DNA from: Pelagimonas sp050633425
Lineage (GTDB): Bacteria; Pseudomonadota; Alphaproteobacteria; Rhodobacterales; Rhodobacteraceae
Length of the DNA: 64,000 nt
Direction of reading: 5' to 3'
Assembly (NCBI RefSeq): GCF_050633425.1
Contig: NZ_JBOEGM010000034.1
Location: 1 to 64,000, forward strand
Position numbers and translations under genes: made by a program. Positions 33,904 to 43,585 of the stretch are shown here, piece by piece. The notes under the pieces were generated by a model. It was given only the letters and a program-made list of their open reading frames with translations, did no database searches and was not told where the DNA came from. The first letter of the stretch is position 1. Each line of letters starts with the position of its first letter.

Positions 33904-36192
33904 ATGACCCGATTTGCCGCCCCTATTGCTGAACAGATTTGGGATATGAAATATCGTCTCAAAGAGGCCGATGGCACAGCCATTGATATCACAGTCGAAG
34001 ACAGCTGGCGGCGCATTGCCCGGTCTTTGGCCGAGGTCGAGGCCGAGCCCAAGCAGTGGGAAGACAAGTTTTACAACGCGTTGGAGGATTTCAAATTCCT
34101 TCCCGCCGGCCGGATCACCGCCGGGGCAGGGACCGCGCGTAGCGTGACGCTGTTCAATTGTTTCGTTATGGGCACCATCCCCGACCAGATGGGCGGCATT
34201 TTCGATATGCTGCGCGAAGCGGCGCTGACCATGCAGCAGGGTGGCGGCATCGGCTATGATTTCAGCACCATTCGCCCCAAAGGCGCGCCGGTGGCAGGCG
34301 TGGCGGCGGATGCCTCTGGCCCACTGTCGTTCATGGATGTCTGGGACGCGATGTGCCGCACGATCATGTCGGCGGGATCACGTCGCGGTGCGATGATGGC
34401 GACGATGCGGTGCGATCATCCTGATATCGAAGACTTTATTCGCGCTAAGGCCGATAGCGCCCGGTTGCGGATGTTCAACCTATCGGTGCTGATCACTGAT
34501 GATTTTATGGACGCGGTCAAGGCGAATGGCAGCTGGGAGCTGAAATTTGGCGACCGGGTGTACCATACGGTTGAGGCCCGTGATCTGTGGAACAAGATCA
34601 TGCGCGCCACCTATGATTACGCCGAACCGGGTGTGATTTTCATCGACCGGATCAACAAGGCCAACAACCTGTCTTATGTTGAAACCATCGCCGCGACAAA
34701 CCCTTGCGGCGAACAGCCATTGCCGCCCTATGGCGCGTGTTTGCTTGGCTCGATCAACATGGCCCGTTTGGTGGATCGCCCGTTTGAAGAGGGTGCTGAT
34801 CTTGACGAAACCCTGTTGGATGATCTGGTCGCGACCGCCGTTCGGATGATGGACAACGTCGTTGATGCCTCGCGCTTTCCTTTGGAGGAACAGCGCATTG
34901 AGGCACAAAACAAGCGCCGTATAGGCCTTGGTGTGACCGGGTTGGCAGACGCCTTGTTGATGGTTGGTCAGCGCTATGGCTCGGAGGAGGCGGCGCGTCA
35001 GACCGAGGAGTGGCTAAAACGGATCGCCCGCGCCGCATATCTGGCGTCGGTGCAATTGGCCAAGGAAAAGGGCGCGTTCCCCTTGTTTGAGGCCGAGCCC
35101 TATCTGGAAAGCGGCACCATGCGCGCCATGGACGATGATGTGCGCGATGCCATCCGCGAACACGGCATTCGCAACGCGCTGCTGACATCCATCGCACCGA
35201 CGGGCACGATTTCGCTCTATGCTGGGAATGTCTCCTCGGGGATCGAGCCGGTGTTTGCCTATAGCTATACCCGTAAAGTCCTGCAAAAAGACGGCACCCG
35301 CACCGAAGAAGAAGTCGTTGATTACGCTGTGCAAATGTGGCGTGAAAAGTTTGGCGACAAAGAGTTGCCCGACTATTTTGTCAACGCCCAGACATTGGCC
35401 CCGCTGGATCATGTGCGTATGCAAGCGGCGGCGCAGAAATGGATCGACAGCTCGATCTCCAAGACCATCAACTGCCCTGAAGACATCTCGTTTGAGGACT
35501 TTCAGAGCGTGTATTTGGAGGCGTTTGAGACCGGGTGTAAGGGCTGTACCACCTATCGCCCCAACGACGTAACCGGGTCGGTTTTGTCGGTGTCGGAAAG
35601 CTCAGAGAAAACGCCCGCCGAGACGCCGGAAATGGCACAGGCCGCCGGGGCAGGGGCCGATGTGGTCTATATGTCCGAGCCGCTGGATCGCCCGCAATCG
35701 TTGGAAGGCGCGACCTATAAATTGAAGTGGCCCGATAGCGAGCACGCGATTTACCTAACCATCAATGATGTGATTGTCGGCGGTCATCGCCGCCCGTTTG
35801 AGGTGTTCATCAACTCCAAAAACATGGAACATTTCGCTTGGACCGTGGCGCTGACCCGGATGATTTCGGCGGTGTTCCGTCGTGGTGGCGATGTGTCCTT
35901 TGTGGTCGAAGAGCTGAAGGCGGTGTTTGACCCGCGCGGCGGTGCTTGGGTGCAGGGCAAATATATCCCGTCGATTTTGGCAGCCATCGGCGGCGTGATC
36001 GAAAAGCACATGGTGTCGACCGGGTTCTTGGAGGGCGAAGGCATGGGGCTAAAGTCGGACCCGCAAGCCGATGTTGTCAACATCTCGTCCACCCCGCGTG
36101 GCAAAGCCTGCCCATCGTGCGGCCAGTTCACTATGCGCATGGTCGAGGGCTGTATGACGTGTTCAGATTGCGGACATTCCAAGTGCGGGTGA
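33904..36192 (+). CDS. nrdJ: Ribonucleotide reductase, adenosylcobalamin-dependent
   Basis: Class II reductase, 762 aa, making deoxyribonucleotides with or without oxygen using coenzyme B12. The first redox cysteine is in LFNCFVMGT (about residue 82), the catalytic thiyl Cys and Glu in NPCGEQPLPPYGACLLGS (about 263-280), and PTGTISLYAGNVSSGIEP lies near 430. The C-terminus (about 735-762) has three CxxC pairs, CPSCG, CMTCSDCG and a final Cys, combining the redox shuttle and a zinc-ribbon-like tail. The 156-nt upstream spacer is too short for a full cobalamin riboswitch, and none was seen. Monocistronic, with a strong terminator 100 nt downstream. Confidence 0.96.
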   Translation: MTRFAAPIAEQIWDMKYRLKEADGTAIDITVEDSWRRIARSLAEVEAEPKQWEDKFYNALEDFKFLPAGRITAGAGTARSVTLFNCFVMGTIPDQMGGIFDMLREAALTMQQGGGIGYDFSTIRPKGAPVAGVAADASGPLSFMDVWDAMCRTIMSAGSRRGAMMATMRCDHPDIEDFIRAKADSARLRMFNLSVLITDDFMDAVKANGSWELKFGDRVYHTVEARDLWNKIMRATYDYAEPGVIFIDRINKANNLSYVETIAATNPCGEQPLPPYGACLLGSINMARLVDRPFEEGADLDETLLDDLVATAVRMMDNVVDASRFPLEEQRIEAQNKRRIGLGVTGLADALLMVGQRYGSEEAARQTEEWLKRIARAAYLASVQLAKEKGAFPLFEAEPYLESGTMRAMDDDVRDAIREHGIRNALLTSIAPTGTISLYAGNVSSGIEPVFAYSYTRKVLQKDGTRTEEEVVDYAVQMWREKFGDKELPDYFVNAQTLAPLDHVRMQAAAQKWIDSSISKTINCPEDISFEDFQSVYLEAFETGCKGCTTYRPNDVTGSVLSVSESSEKTPAETPEMAQAAGAGADVVYMSEPLDRPQSLEGATYKLKWPDSEHAIYLTINDVIVGGHRRPFEVFINSKNMEHFAWTVALTRMISAVFRRGGDVSFVVEELKAVFDPRGGAWVQGKYIPSILAAIGGVIEKHMVSTGFLEGEGMGLKSDPQADVVNISSTPRGKACPSCGQFTMRMVEGCMTCSDCGHSKCG

Positions 36193-36294
36193 ATTGATAC
36201 CGTGTATGTGTCAGGCATAGGATGCCGTTTCAGATAATCGCAGCGTGGACTGTCTGAAACGCTGATTTGGTGGCTGTGTTGCGAACAAAAATAG

Positions 36295-36328
36295 GGGTAG
36301 AGCTTCGCGCTCTGCCCTTTTTTGTTTT
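36295..36328 (+). terminator. Rho-independent terminator after nrdJ
   Basis: GGGTAGAGC-TTCGC-GCTCTGCCC is a 9-bp stem with one wobble pair followed by TTTTTTGTTTT. It is preceded by another inverted repeat, GTTTCAGA/TCTGAAAC (about 36228-36262). Confidence 0.9.
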
Positions 36329-36628
36329 ACGGACAGGCATTTAAAGGGAAGGTAGTCGCGTTTGCGTCGCGTAATGTGAATTATCAGAACTGCTCGCACT
36401 GGACAAAATGGCGTGAGGCTTTTTGTTTTGACGTCTGCCCCACGAGGCCAGGTTTTCTGCCTGTTTTGGCGCGGTCATTCTTAGGGGCATTCATAGGATC
36501 ATTCATAGGGGCAGGACCCATTGACGGGCAGATCGGCATCATCACCAGCATATCCAAAGGCCAGACTAGTATTCAGAACCGCGAAGGTTTTGGTTGGGCC
36601 CTCATGGGGTGGCTCGGCCATGCCCGAG
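36329..36628. other. Spacer without confident gene
   Basis: Overlapping frames on both strands, none recognisable. A 12-bp tandem near-repeat CATTCATAGGAT/CATTCATAGGGG lies at 36488-36511. It borders the transposase remnant and may be debris from the same insertion. Confidence 0.4.
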
Positions 36629-36898
36629 CTATGCCCGGCCCTTGCGTGAAAATAGGCGCGCGACGGTATAAAGGTGGAATTGGTCACGCCGTGCTGGCCT
36701 GTTCGCCTCGATGCCTCCTATCCAAGCCCCAAGCCAGCCCCAGCCGATGGTCTTCAAGTCGGTGAAGTCACCCTGCCGGTGCTGGTTTGGCCGTTCGGTC
36801 TTGCCCCGGAACTCATCTGTCGCTGCCCGAACGGCATAAGCAGGGCCGGTAATCAGGTGGCTGAACGTGAGGATACGAAAGGCCGAAGCCTCTGACAT
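36629..36898 (-). mobile_element. IS3-type transposase remnant
   Basis: An 89-aa frame that reads like a degraded piece of an IS3-family OrfB integrase-core transposase. SEASAFRILTFSHLITGPAYAV resembles the SESSVYRLLKAHDLITSPA type of segment that precedes the catalytic domain, and ERPNQHRQGDFTDLKTIGWGW resembles PNQLWQTDFTYLKIIGWGW, which carries the first catalytic Asp. The tryptophan of WQTDF is replaced and the frame leaves the family right after IGWGW, so the rest of the catalytic DDE core is missing. No terminal inverted repeats or OrfA are visible. It is a dead fragment. Confidence 0.65.
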
Positions 36899-37050
36899 GA
36901 ATAGGTTTCTGCGTCAGTGAACGGCTCGACCGGCTCATGCGGCTGCCGGGGGGCTTCCACTCCCGTGGTTAGGATGTGCCGGACATCTAATTGACGCTGT
37001 GTCCCACCTGAACAGGGCTGTAAGCTGGTTAAAACCAAGGGCCACTGCTC

Positions 37051-37081
37051 AAAAAAGCCGGCGCAAAAAACGCCGGCTTTT
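37051..37081 (-). terminator. Terminator of the large repeat protein gene
   Basis: GCCGGCG/CGCCGGC (7-bp stem, 7-nt loop) is flanked by A-runs and T-runs, so it can work both ways. On the minus strand it is followed by TTTTTT, 31 nt after the stop of the 2158-aa gene. Confidence 0.85.
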
Positions 37082-37108
37082 GGATTGTTATAGACTGTTG
37101 CGATCAGC

Positions 37109-40100
37109 TTAGAGCAGCATCAGGTCTTGTTCATTTTCGATGTCGTCTTCCTGCGGCATGGTTTCGTCCATGGTGTCGTTCATGGTGTCGCTGTTTGAGA
37201 TCATCGACATGAAATCCTCTGCATCATCGGGCTCTTCTTCGATTGTGAAGAAGATATGCTCGAAGTTCTCGAAGCTGATATCACCGACCTGACCCTCTTC
37301 TGGGCCACCGTTGACGAAGAACTCACCGACGGGTCCAACCGCAGGCAATTCACCGTCTGGCGAGGTGCCGCTGAAGATATCCGAGAGCATATAGTCACTC
37401 TCGGGGCCGAAGCTGATGTAGTTGCCATCCTCAGGGAAGAAGTAGCCAGTGGCAGTGTCGTCGAGCCCTTGGATATCCTCTTCGATGCTGTTTTCGCCGA
37501 CCGCAGTGGTGAAGGAGATCTTGTCATCCTGGCCCTCAATCTCGGCACCGGAGAAGTGCTCGATGCTGTTGACCCCGTCGCCTTCTAGCGAAGGATACTT
37601 GGTGACATCGCCGTTACCGTCATCGTCGACATAGACAACTATGTGGCCTTCATCATCGCCTTGGTAGGTGTCGTCACCGGCACCACCAAAGATTTCGTCA
37701 AGGCCTGTCGATCCTTCGATCGTGTCGTCGCCGTCGCCGCCGCGGATCACATCGTTGCCGTCGCCGCCATCAATGTCGTCGTCGCCAAGGCCAGCATTGA
37801 TGGTGTCGTTGCCACCATTGCCTTCGATGACGTCATCAATGCCGTCTGTGCCGTCAACCTGGTCGCCTTCGCCATCGTCGTAGCCCGGATCCATGGCTTC
37901 GCCTGTATCGGCCCCGTCAACCACACCGTCTCCGCCTGTGACCTCATCGACTTCGACAGAAACCGAAGCGGTGTCTGTTGCGCCGTCAGAGTCCTCAACC
38001 GTGTAGCTGATGGTGTCGGTTCCGGTGAAGTCCGCATCCGGCGTGTAGTCCAATGTGCCATCATCATTGATGGTCACGGACCCATTTGACGCCGACGCTG
38101 CGATGACATCAAGGTCGTTGCCGTCTTCGACATCGCTGTCGTTGGCCAGCACGTCGATGGTGACGGTTTCGCCCTCATCTGTCGTCGCGCTGTCATCGAC
38201 CGCCTCTGGCGCATCGTTGATAGGTGCGACGTCGACCGTTGCTGTGCCTGTTGCCGTGTTCCCGTCGGGATCAGAGACCGTATAGGTGATCTGGTCTTCG
38301 CCGTTGAAGTCGGGGTCTGGCGTGTAGCTCAGCGTGCCATCGTCGTTGATCTCGACCTCTCCGTTTGGTGCTGTGGCCTCAGTGACCACAAGCTCTTCCA
38401 CGGGGGTGTCGGGGTCGGTGTCGTTGGCCAACACGTCGATGATGACGCTGTCGTCTTCGTCCACATCCGCTGTGTCAGGGTTGGCAACCGGAGTTTGATC
38501 AACCGATGCGACAGAGACCGCGACCGTGGCCGTAGAGGTGGCACCGGAGGGATCGCTGATCGTGTAGGTGATCGTGTCCGTTCCGGTAAAGCCTGCATCC
38601 GGCTCATAAGACAGGGTGCCATCGTCGTTGATGTCAACAATCCCGTTGGGGGCATCGGCGTCAATGACCGAAAGTTCCTCGGGGGTATTGTCGACATCGC
38701 TGTCGTTGGCCAGCACATCGATGGTCACCGGCGTCTCTTCGTCGGTGGCGGCTGTGTCGTTTTCTGCCTCTGGCGCATCGTTGATAGGTGCGACGTCGAC
38801 CGTTGCTGTGCCTGTTGCCGTGTTCCCGTCGGGATCAGAGACCGTATAGGTGATCTGGTCTTCGCCGTTGAAGTCGGGGTCTGGCGTGTAGCTCAGCGTG
38901 CCATCGTCGTTGATCTCGACCTCTCCGTTTGGTGCTGTGGCCTCAGTGACCACAAGCTCTTCCACGGGGGTGTCGGGGTCGGTGTCGTTGGCCAACACGT
39001 CGATGATGACGCTGTCGTCTTCGTCCACATCCGCTGTGTCAGGGTTGGCAATTGGTGTCACTTCGCCTTCGACAACACTGACCGTGACGATTGCCGAGTC
39101 GGTGTTCCCTTCGGGATCCGTGATCGTGTAGGTGATCGTATCGGGTCCGGTGAAGCCCTCGTCTGGCTCATAGGACAGCGTGCCATCGTCGTTGATATCG
39201 ACGATGCCATTCTCGGCGTCGGCATCAACCACATCGAGATCGGCCAGCGGTGTGTCCGGGTCGGTATCGTTGGACAGAACGTCGATGACTGTGACGTCAC
39301 CCGCTGTTGCGCTGGCTGTGTCGTCCACCGCATCAGGTGCCGATGTGCCGACATCGGCGGCACCGGTCACATTGACTGTTACTGTCGCTGTATCTGTTCC
39401 ACCGTTGCCATCGGAAACCGTGTAGCTGACTGAGGTTTGGACAACTTCGCCATCTGGCGTGTCGGCAAAGTCACCGTCCACGTCACGGAAGCGCACAGCC
39501 CCGTTTGCACCGATGCGGATCTGACCACCGTTGTCGGCATCCACCCAGGTTCTCAGGTTCGAAGACCCATCGATTTCAACAACACGCAGCGCGTCATCGT
39601 TAGGATCGGTGTCATTGGTCAACAAGCCCTGAGCGCCATTGGCAAGACGGACATTGCCGCCGCCATAGCCGTCCATGTCAAAGTCAAAGGCATCGTCAAC
39701 CGCATCCGGTTCGTTGCTGCCTGTGTCAGGATTGACAGTCACGGTCACAGTCGAGGTGTCCTCGTTCCCGTCCGGGTCAGTGATCGTGTAGTTGATCGTG
39801 TCCTCTCCGGTAAAGCCCGCATCCGGCTCATAAGACAGCGTCCCATCAGGGTTGATGTCTACGATACCATTCTCGGCTTCGGCGTCGATAACGTCGAGTT
39901 CTTCCACTGGGGTGTCTGGGTCGGTGTCATTGGCCAGAACGTCAATCTCGACAACGCCTTCTTCGGTGACTTCCGCCGTGTCAGGATTGGCAACAGGGCT
40001 GGTGTCAACCACGTCATCAACCAGAACCTCTTCGATTTCCGAGAAGTTGATCGTGACGGGTTCGCCATCGTCGTTCAGGTAGGTTGCCGTGCCCGCCTCT

Positions 40101-43100
40101 GGATCGTCTTCGTCAAAGACGACATCAACAGGGCCAAGGCCGGTCAGGTCCAGAACGTCACCAATCCGTCCGTCGGGGTTGTTGGTCGGATCAATGAGTG
40201 CTTCTTCGTCATCTTCGCCGCCAATCACTGTGATTGGTGCCGTGCCGCTTTGGGTTGGATCGACAAAGAACTCGTCGTCGCCTGCGCCGCCCAGGGCGGT
40301 GTCGCCGGTGCCGACGGTGATGTCGTCGTCCATTGCGCCGCCGTCGAGTGTGTCGTCACCCTCGCCGCCGTCCAGCGTGTCGTTGCCGTCACCGCCCATG
40401 ATGTCGTCGTCGCCGTCGCCACCATCAAGAAGGTCGTCGTCGCCGCCACCGTCAATGGTGTCGTCTTCACCTGAACCTGTGACCGTGTCGTCGCCGTCGC
40501 CGGTGGACACGATGCAGGGGCCAGCCATTTCAGGGCCGGTCACTTCATCGTCACCAGAACCGGTGACCACCTGTTCGATTTCCTCAAAGGTGATGTCAGG
40601 CGTGCCGTCATCGTCCAGACCGTCCACGGTGCCAGCTTCGCCATCTTCAGGTTCAAAGGTCACGACCAGATCTTCGGTCTGATCGCTCAGATCAAGAATG
40701 TCGCCCTCGTCGCCATTTTCGGGGCCAGCCGGATCACCGGTTGTGCCGTCCGAGCCACCGTCGATGGTCACATCAACATCTGGTGTGGTGTCGGTTGGAT
40801 CAACCGTGAAGACATCGTCGCCAAGACCACCTTCTGCTGTGTCGGCACCGCCAACCGCGATGTCGTCGTCGCCGTCTTCACCTTCGAGAAGGTCGTCGCC
40901 CTCGCCACCGGCCAGAGTGTCGGCCTCTTCGCCACCCAAGAGCGTGTCGTCGCCGTCGCCGCCGTCGAGATCGTCATTGCCTTCGTTGCCAAGCAGCGTG
41001 TCATCACCGGCACCGCCGTCAATCACATCGTCATCTTCGCCGCCAAGAACAGAGTCGTCGCCAAGGCCTGCGTCAATTGTATCAGGGCCGCCGTTGCCTT
41101 CGATCACATCATCAATGCCATCGTCGCCGTCGATCTGGTCACCTTCGTCGTCGGTATAGCCGGGGGCCATGACCTCGCCATCATCAAGACCGTCGACCAC
41201 ATCATCCGCTTGCGGATCGGTCAGAACCTCTTCGATTTCCGAGAAGGTGATTGTGACTGGCAGACCATCGTCGTTGATGTAGGTCGCTGTGCCCGCTTCT
41301 GGATCGTCGTCGTCATAGGCCACGTCCACATGGCCAAGGCCGCGCAGGTCAAGTGTGTCGCCATCGCCGCCATTGGTCGGGTCGGTCAGGTCTTCGCCTG
41401 TCTCGCCGCCGATTACGGTGATACCATCGGTGCCGGGCTCGCTCGGATCGACAAAGAAGTCGTCGTCGCCGCTGCCGCCAAGTGCGATGTCGCCTGCGCC
41501 AACGGTGATGTCATCGTCATCGCCGCCACCATCAAGTTCGTCTGCACCTGCGCCGCCGTCAAGTGTATCGGTACCGATGCCGCCCAAGAGGGTGTCGTCG
41601 CCCGCGCCGCCATCGAGAAGGTCGTCGTCGCCGCCGCCATCAACAAGGTCATCACCTGCGCCTGCGTCGATGGTGTCATCGCCGCCGTTGCCTTCGACCA
41701 CATCGGCCTCGTCGGTGATCAGATCGCCGCCGCCATCGGTGGGATCATTGGCGTCGTCATAGCCAACACCCATGTCTTCACCGGTGTCTTCGCCGTCAAC
41801 CGTGCCGTCCGGGATCGGGGCCGCGGGATCTTGCAGGATCGTTTCGATGCCTTCGAACTCGAGCGTGGAGCCGTCTTCAAAGGTGACTGTACCGGTCTGC
41901 GCGCCTGCATCGTTTTCATCAGCAACCGCATCAACGGTCACGTCACCCGCGCCGCGTAGATCGAGCACGTCGTTGTCGGTAGTCGCATCAGGGCCATTGC
42001 CACCGTCGATCACATCGCCTGCGCCTTCGGCGGCGCTGCCGACGATGATGGTGTCATCACCACCTTCACCAAAGATCGTATCTTGGCCTTCGCCGCCTGT
42101 GATGACATCTTCACCACCCTCTTCAGAGGAGGGAGTTAGGCCGTCTGGATCAATAACAGGCGTTACATCAATGTCGCCGACGCCGATCCAGCCGATCACG
42201 GTCGACGAGTCATCGCCCGGCTCATGGATGATCTGCAAAGACGAGATCGGCCCGTCGATATGGACCTGCACGTTGTCGGGATTGTTGCCGTCCAGACGGT
42301 AGGTTGATTGGCTGTCGTTGCCGTCAATCGTATTGCCGCGCACGTCCACACCGCCGTTGTCCACGTTGCCGCCCGAGAATGTGACAGGCACTTCGTTGCC
42401 ATCGGCGTCAAGCGCAACGACGCGCACCTGATCGTCCCAGCCTGCGCCTTGGTTCACGTCATAGAGGGTAAAGCTGACGTCAGAGACCGGCGTGTCAAAT
42501 TCAAAGTCGAGGGTGTTGCTCTCTCCGCCGACTTCGGGGCCGGAATAGAACACGTTGTCTGGTGTGGCTTTGCCATAGGTGGTGCTTGAGGTGGTCCGGA
42601 TGAATCCGTCCAGCGAAACATCGGTTGTGACGGCTCCATCCTCGGACGCAAGCTGACCACCGGACATGTCAGAGATGTCCAAAGTTGTTGCATCGCCTGT
42701 CAAAGGGACACCGTTGTCGCCAAAGATCAGGTCGTCACCTTCGCTACCATCAATGGTGTCATCGCCGACGTCGTCGCCACCGTCATCAATTGTTTCAAGA
42801 AACTGGCCATCAGCCCAGTCCCCGCCCATGACAATGACGCCGTTTGTAACGTCTGAAACATGATTGATTTCAAAGCTTCTGATGCCGCTATCGTTTGAAT
42901 CCAATAGATGGCGGAACGAGTTGAAAGCGTCTGGGTGCGCGCCGTCACCTGGAACCATGAAGGTGTTGCCATCCTCATCGCGGATCATCTTCATTTGGAC
43001 GAGTGGGAACTCTGTCCCGTCGTTCATCGTGAAGTTGACAGTGGCGTTGTTGACCATGACGAGGTCCTGAGGACCTGTCAGGCTCGACGAAACCGAGGTA

Positions 43101-43585
43101 TCCACACCGTAAATGTCCGAACGCTCGATGTCGATAATACCAACATAGGATTGGTTTCCGCCGGTCAATGATAGTTCATCTAGGCCGAATGTGCGATCGG
43201 TGCCAGCGCCATCTTGGGAAAAGGATACGCCATCCAGGGCGCGAAAATCACCGCCCCCCCCAGCGGAGCCGTTGTAATTAGGGTGCGCCAGAAGAGGGAT
43301 GTCATTGCCAAGGTAAAAAGCGTCTGTGGAAAAATCAAAAGTGTCAAATTCGGATTCCGCGCGGACGCGATCATAACCGCCGCCGGTTGACCCTGGGCCA
43401 TCGCCCAGCGTGGTGCCAAGAGTAACTGATCCACCGCCTGATGTGCTGTCGGATCCATCGCCATAGATGGTGTCATCGCCCGCGTTACCATCAATGAGGT
43501 CATCACCCGCACCTGCGGTGATGGTGTCCTCAACGAGTGAACCTGTGATCGTGTCGTTGCCGGGTGTTCCTGGGATGATGGGCAT
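37109..43585 (-). CDS. Giant RTX/cadherin-repeat calcium-binding surface protein
   Basis: An extremely acidic 2158-aa protein. It starts with RTX nonapeptides (GNDTITGS, GAGDDLIDGNAGDD) and carries further GGxGxDx(L/I) blocks near residues 280, 495-535, 640-715, 860-955, 1045-1115 and 1900-1960. Residues about 60-480 hold two non-repeat beta-rich domains, one containing WIGVGDIDVTP. Residues about 1190-1885 form seven cadherin-like/tandem-95 domains of 90-120 aa with DVLANDTDPDTP...DGTLSYTPD...ITYT. The C-terminus is acidic and ends EQDLMLL, with no Sec signal, no LPXTG and no anchor, which suits type I secretion; no T1SS genes are in the window. Likely a Ca2+-dependent adhesin or biofilm matrix protein. 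Two of the cadherin units are identical at DNA level. A LytTR regulator is encoded divergently. Confidence 0.88.
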   Translation of the reverse strand: MPIIPGTPGNDTITGSLVEDTITAGAGDDLIDGNAGDDTIYGDGSDSTSGGGSVTLGTTLGDGPGSTGGGYDRVRAESEFDTFDFSTDAFYLGNDIPLLAHPNYNGSAGGGGDFRALDGVSFSQDGAGTDRTFGLDELSLTGGNQSYVGIIDIERSDIYGVDTSVSSSLTGPQDLVMVNNATVNFTMNDGTEFPLVQMKMIRDEDGNTFMVPGDGAHPDAFNSFRHLLDSNDSGIRSFEINHVSDVTNGVIVMGGDWADGQFLETIDDGGDDVGDDTIDGSEGDDLIFGDNGVPLTGDATTLDISDMSGGQLASEDGAVTTDVSLDGFIRTTSSTTYGKATPDNVFYSGPEVGGESNTLDFEFDTPVSDVSFTLYDVNQGAGWDDQVRVVALDADGNEVPVTFSGGNVDNGGVDVRGNTIDGNDSQSTYRLDGNNPDNVQVHIDGPISSLQIIHEPGDDSSTVIGWIGVGDIDVTPVIDPDGLTPSSEEGGEDVITGGEGQDTIFGEGGDDTIIVGSAAEGAGDVIDGGNGPDATTDNDVLDLRGAGDVTVDAVADENDAGAQTGTVTFEDGSTLEFEGIETILQDPAAPIPDGTVDGEDTGEDMGVGYDDANDPTDGGGDLITDEADVVEGNGGDDTIDAGAGDDLVDGGGDDDLLDGGAGDDTLLGGIGTDTLDGGAGADELDGGGDDDDITVGAGDIALGGSGDDDFFVDPSEPGTDGITVIGGETGEDLTDPTNGGDGDTLDLRGLGHVDVAYDDDDPEAGTATYINDDGLPVTITFSEIEEVLTDPQADDVVDGLDDGEVMAPGYTDDEGDQIDGDDGIDDVIEGNGGPDTIDAGLGDDSVLGGEDDDVIDGGAGDDTLLGNEGNDDLDGGDGDDTLLGGEEADTLAGGEGDDLLEGEDGDDDIAVGGADTAEGGLGDDVFTVDPTDTTPDVDVTIDGGSDGTTGDPAGPENGDEGDILDLSDQTEDLVVTFEPEDGEAGTVDGLDDDGTPDITFEEIEQVVTGSGDDEVTGPEMAGPCIVSTGDGDDTVTGSGEDDTIDGGGDDDLLDGGDGDDDIMGGDGNDTLDGGEGDDTLDGGAMDDDITVGTGDTALGGAGDDEFFVDPTQSGTAPITVIGGEDDEEALIDPTNNPDGRIGDVLDLTGLGPVDVVFDEDDPEAGTATYLNDDGEPVTINFSEIEEVLVDDVVDTSPVANPDTAEVTEEGVVEIDVLANDTDPDTPVEELDVIDAEAENGIVDINPDGTLSYEPDAGFTGEDTINYTITDPDGNEDTSTVTVTVNPDTGSNEPDAVDDAFDFDMDGYGGGNVRLANGAQGLLTNDTDPNDDALRVVEIDGSSNLRTWVDADNGGQIRIGANGAVRFRDVDGDFADTPDGEVVQTSVSYTVSDGNGGTDTATVTVNVTGAADVGTSAPDAVDDTASATAGDVTVIDVLSNDTDPDTPLADLDVVDADAENGIVDINDDGTLSYEPDEGFTGPDTITYTITDPEGNTDSAIVTVSVVEGEVTPIANPDTADVDEDDSVIIDVLANDTDPDTPVEELVVTEATAPNGEVEINDDGTLSYTPDPDFNGEDQITYTVSDPDGNTATGTATVDVAPINDAPEAENDTAATDEETPVTIDVLANDSDVDNTPEELSVIDADAPNGIVDINDDGTLSYEPDAGFTGTDTITYTISDPSGATSTATVAVSVASVDQTPVANPDTADVDEDDSVIIDVLANDTDPDTPVEELVVTEATAPNGEVEINDDGTLSYTPDPDFNGEDQITYTVSDPDGNTATGTATVDVAPINDAPEAVDDSATTDEGETVTIDVLANDSDVEDGNDLDVIAASASNGSVTINDDGTLDYTPDADFTGTDTISYTVEDSDGATDTASVSVEVDEVTGGDGVVDGADTGEAMDPGYDDGEGDQVDGTDGIDDVIEGNGGNDTINAGLGDDDIDGGDGNDVIRGGDGDDTIEGSTGLDEIFGGAGDDTYQGDDEGHIVVYVDDDGNGDVTKYPSLEGDGVNSIEHFSGAEIEGQDDKISFTTAVGENSIEEDIQGLDDTATGYFFPEDGNYISFGPESDYMLSDIFSGTSPDGELPAVGPVGEFFVNGGPEEGQVGDISFENFEHIFFTIEEEPDDAEDFMSMISNSDTMNDTMDETMPQEDDIENEQDLMLL
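38202..38487 (-). repeat. 286-bp direct repeat, copy 1, in the giant gene
   Basis: By eye identical to 38766-39051, 564 bp (188 codons) apart and in the same frame. It encodes the cadherin-like unit starting ANPDTADVDEDDSVIIDVL at about residues 1700-1795. Confidence 0.9.
38766..39051 (-). repeat. 286-bp direct repeat, copy 2, in the giant gene
   Basis: Partner of 38202-38487, at about residues 1512-1607. Identity extends to synonymous positions and stops abruptly at both ends, while the other cadherin units have diverged. Confidence 0.9.

Noticed and set aside
37256..42589. Many plus-strand frames of up to 345 codons opposite the giant gene
   Set aside because: The Asp/Gly-rich repeats give stop-free antisense frames that encode V/I/C-rich or S/P-rich repeats; the minus frame alone carries known domains.
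37109..43585. RTX cytotoxin (haemolysin-type)
   Set aside because: No hydrophobic pore-forming domain, acyltransferase gene or linked type I secretion genes; the domain mix fits an adhesin or matrix protein.
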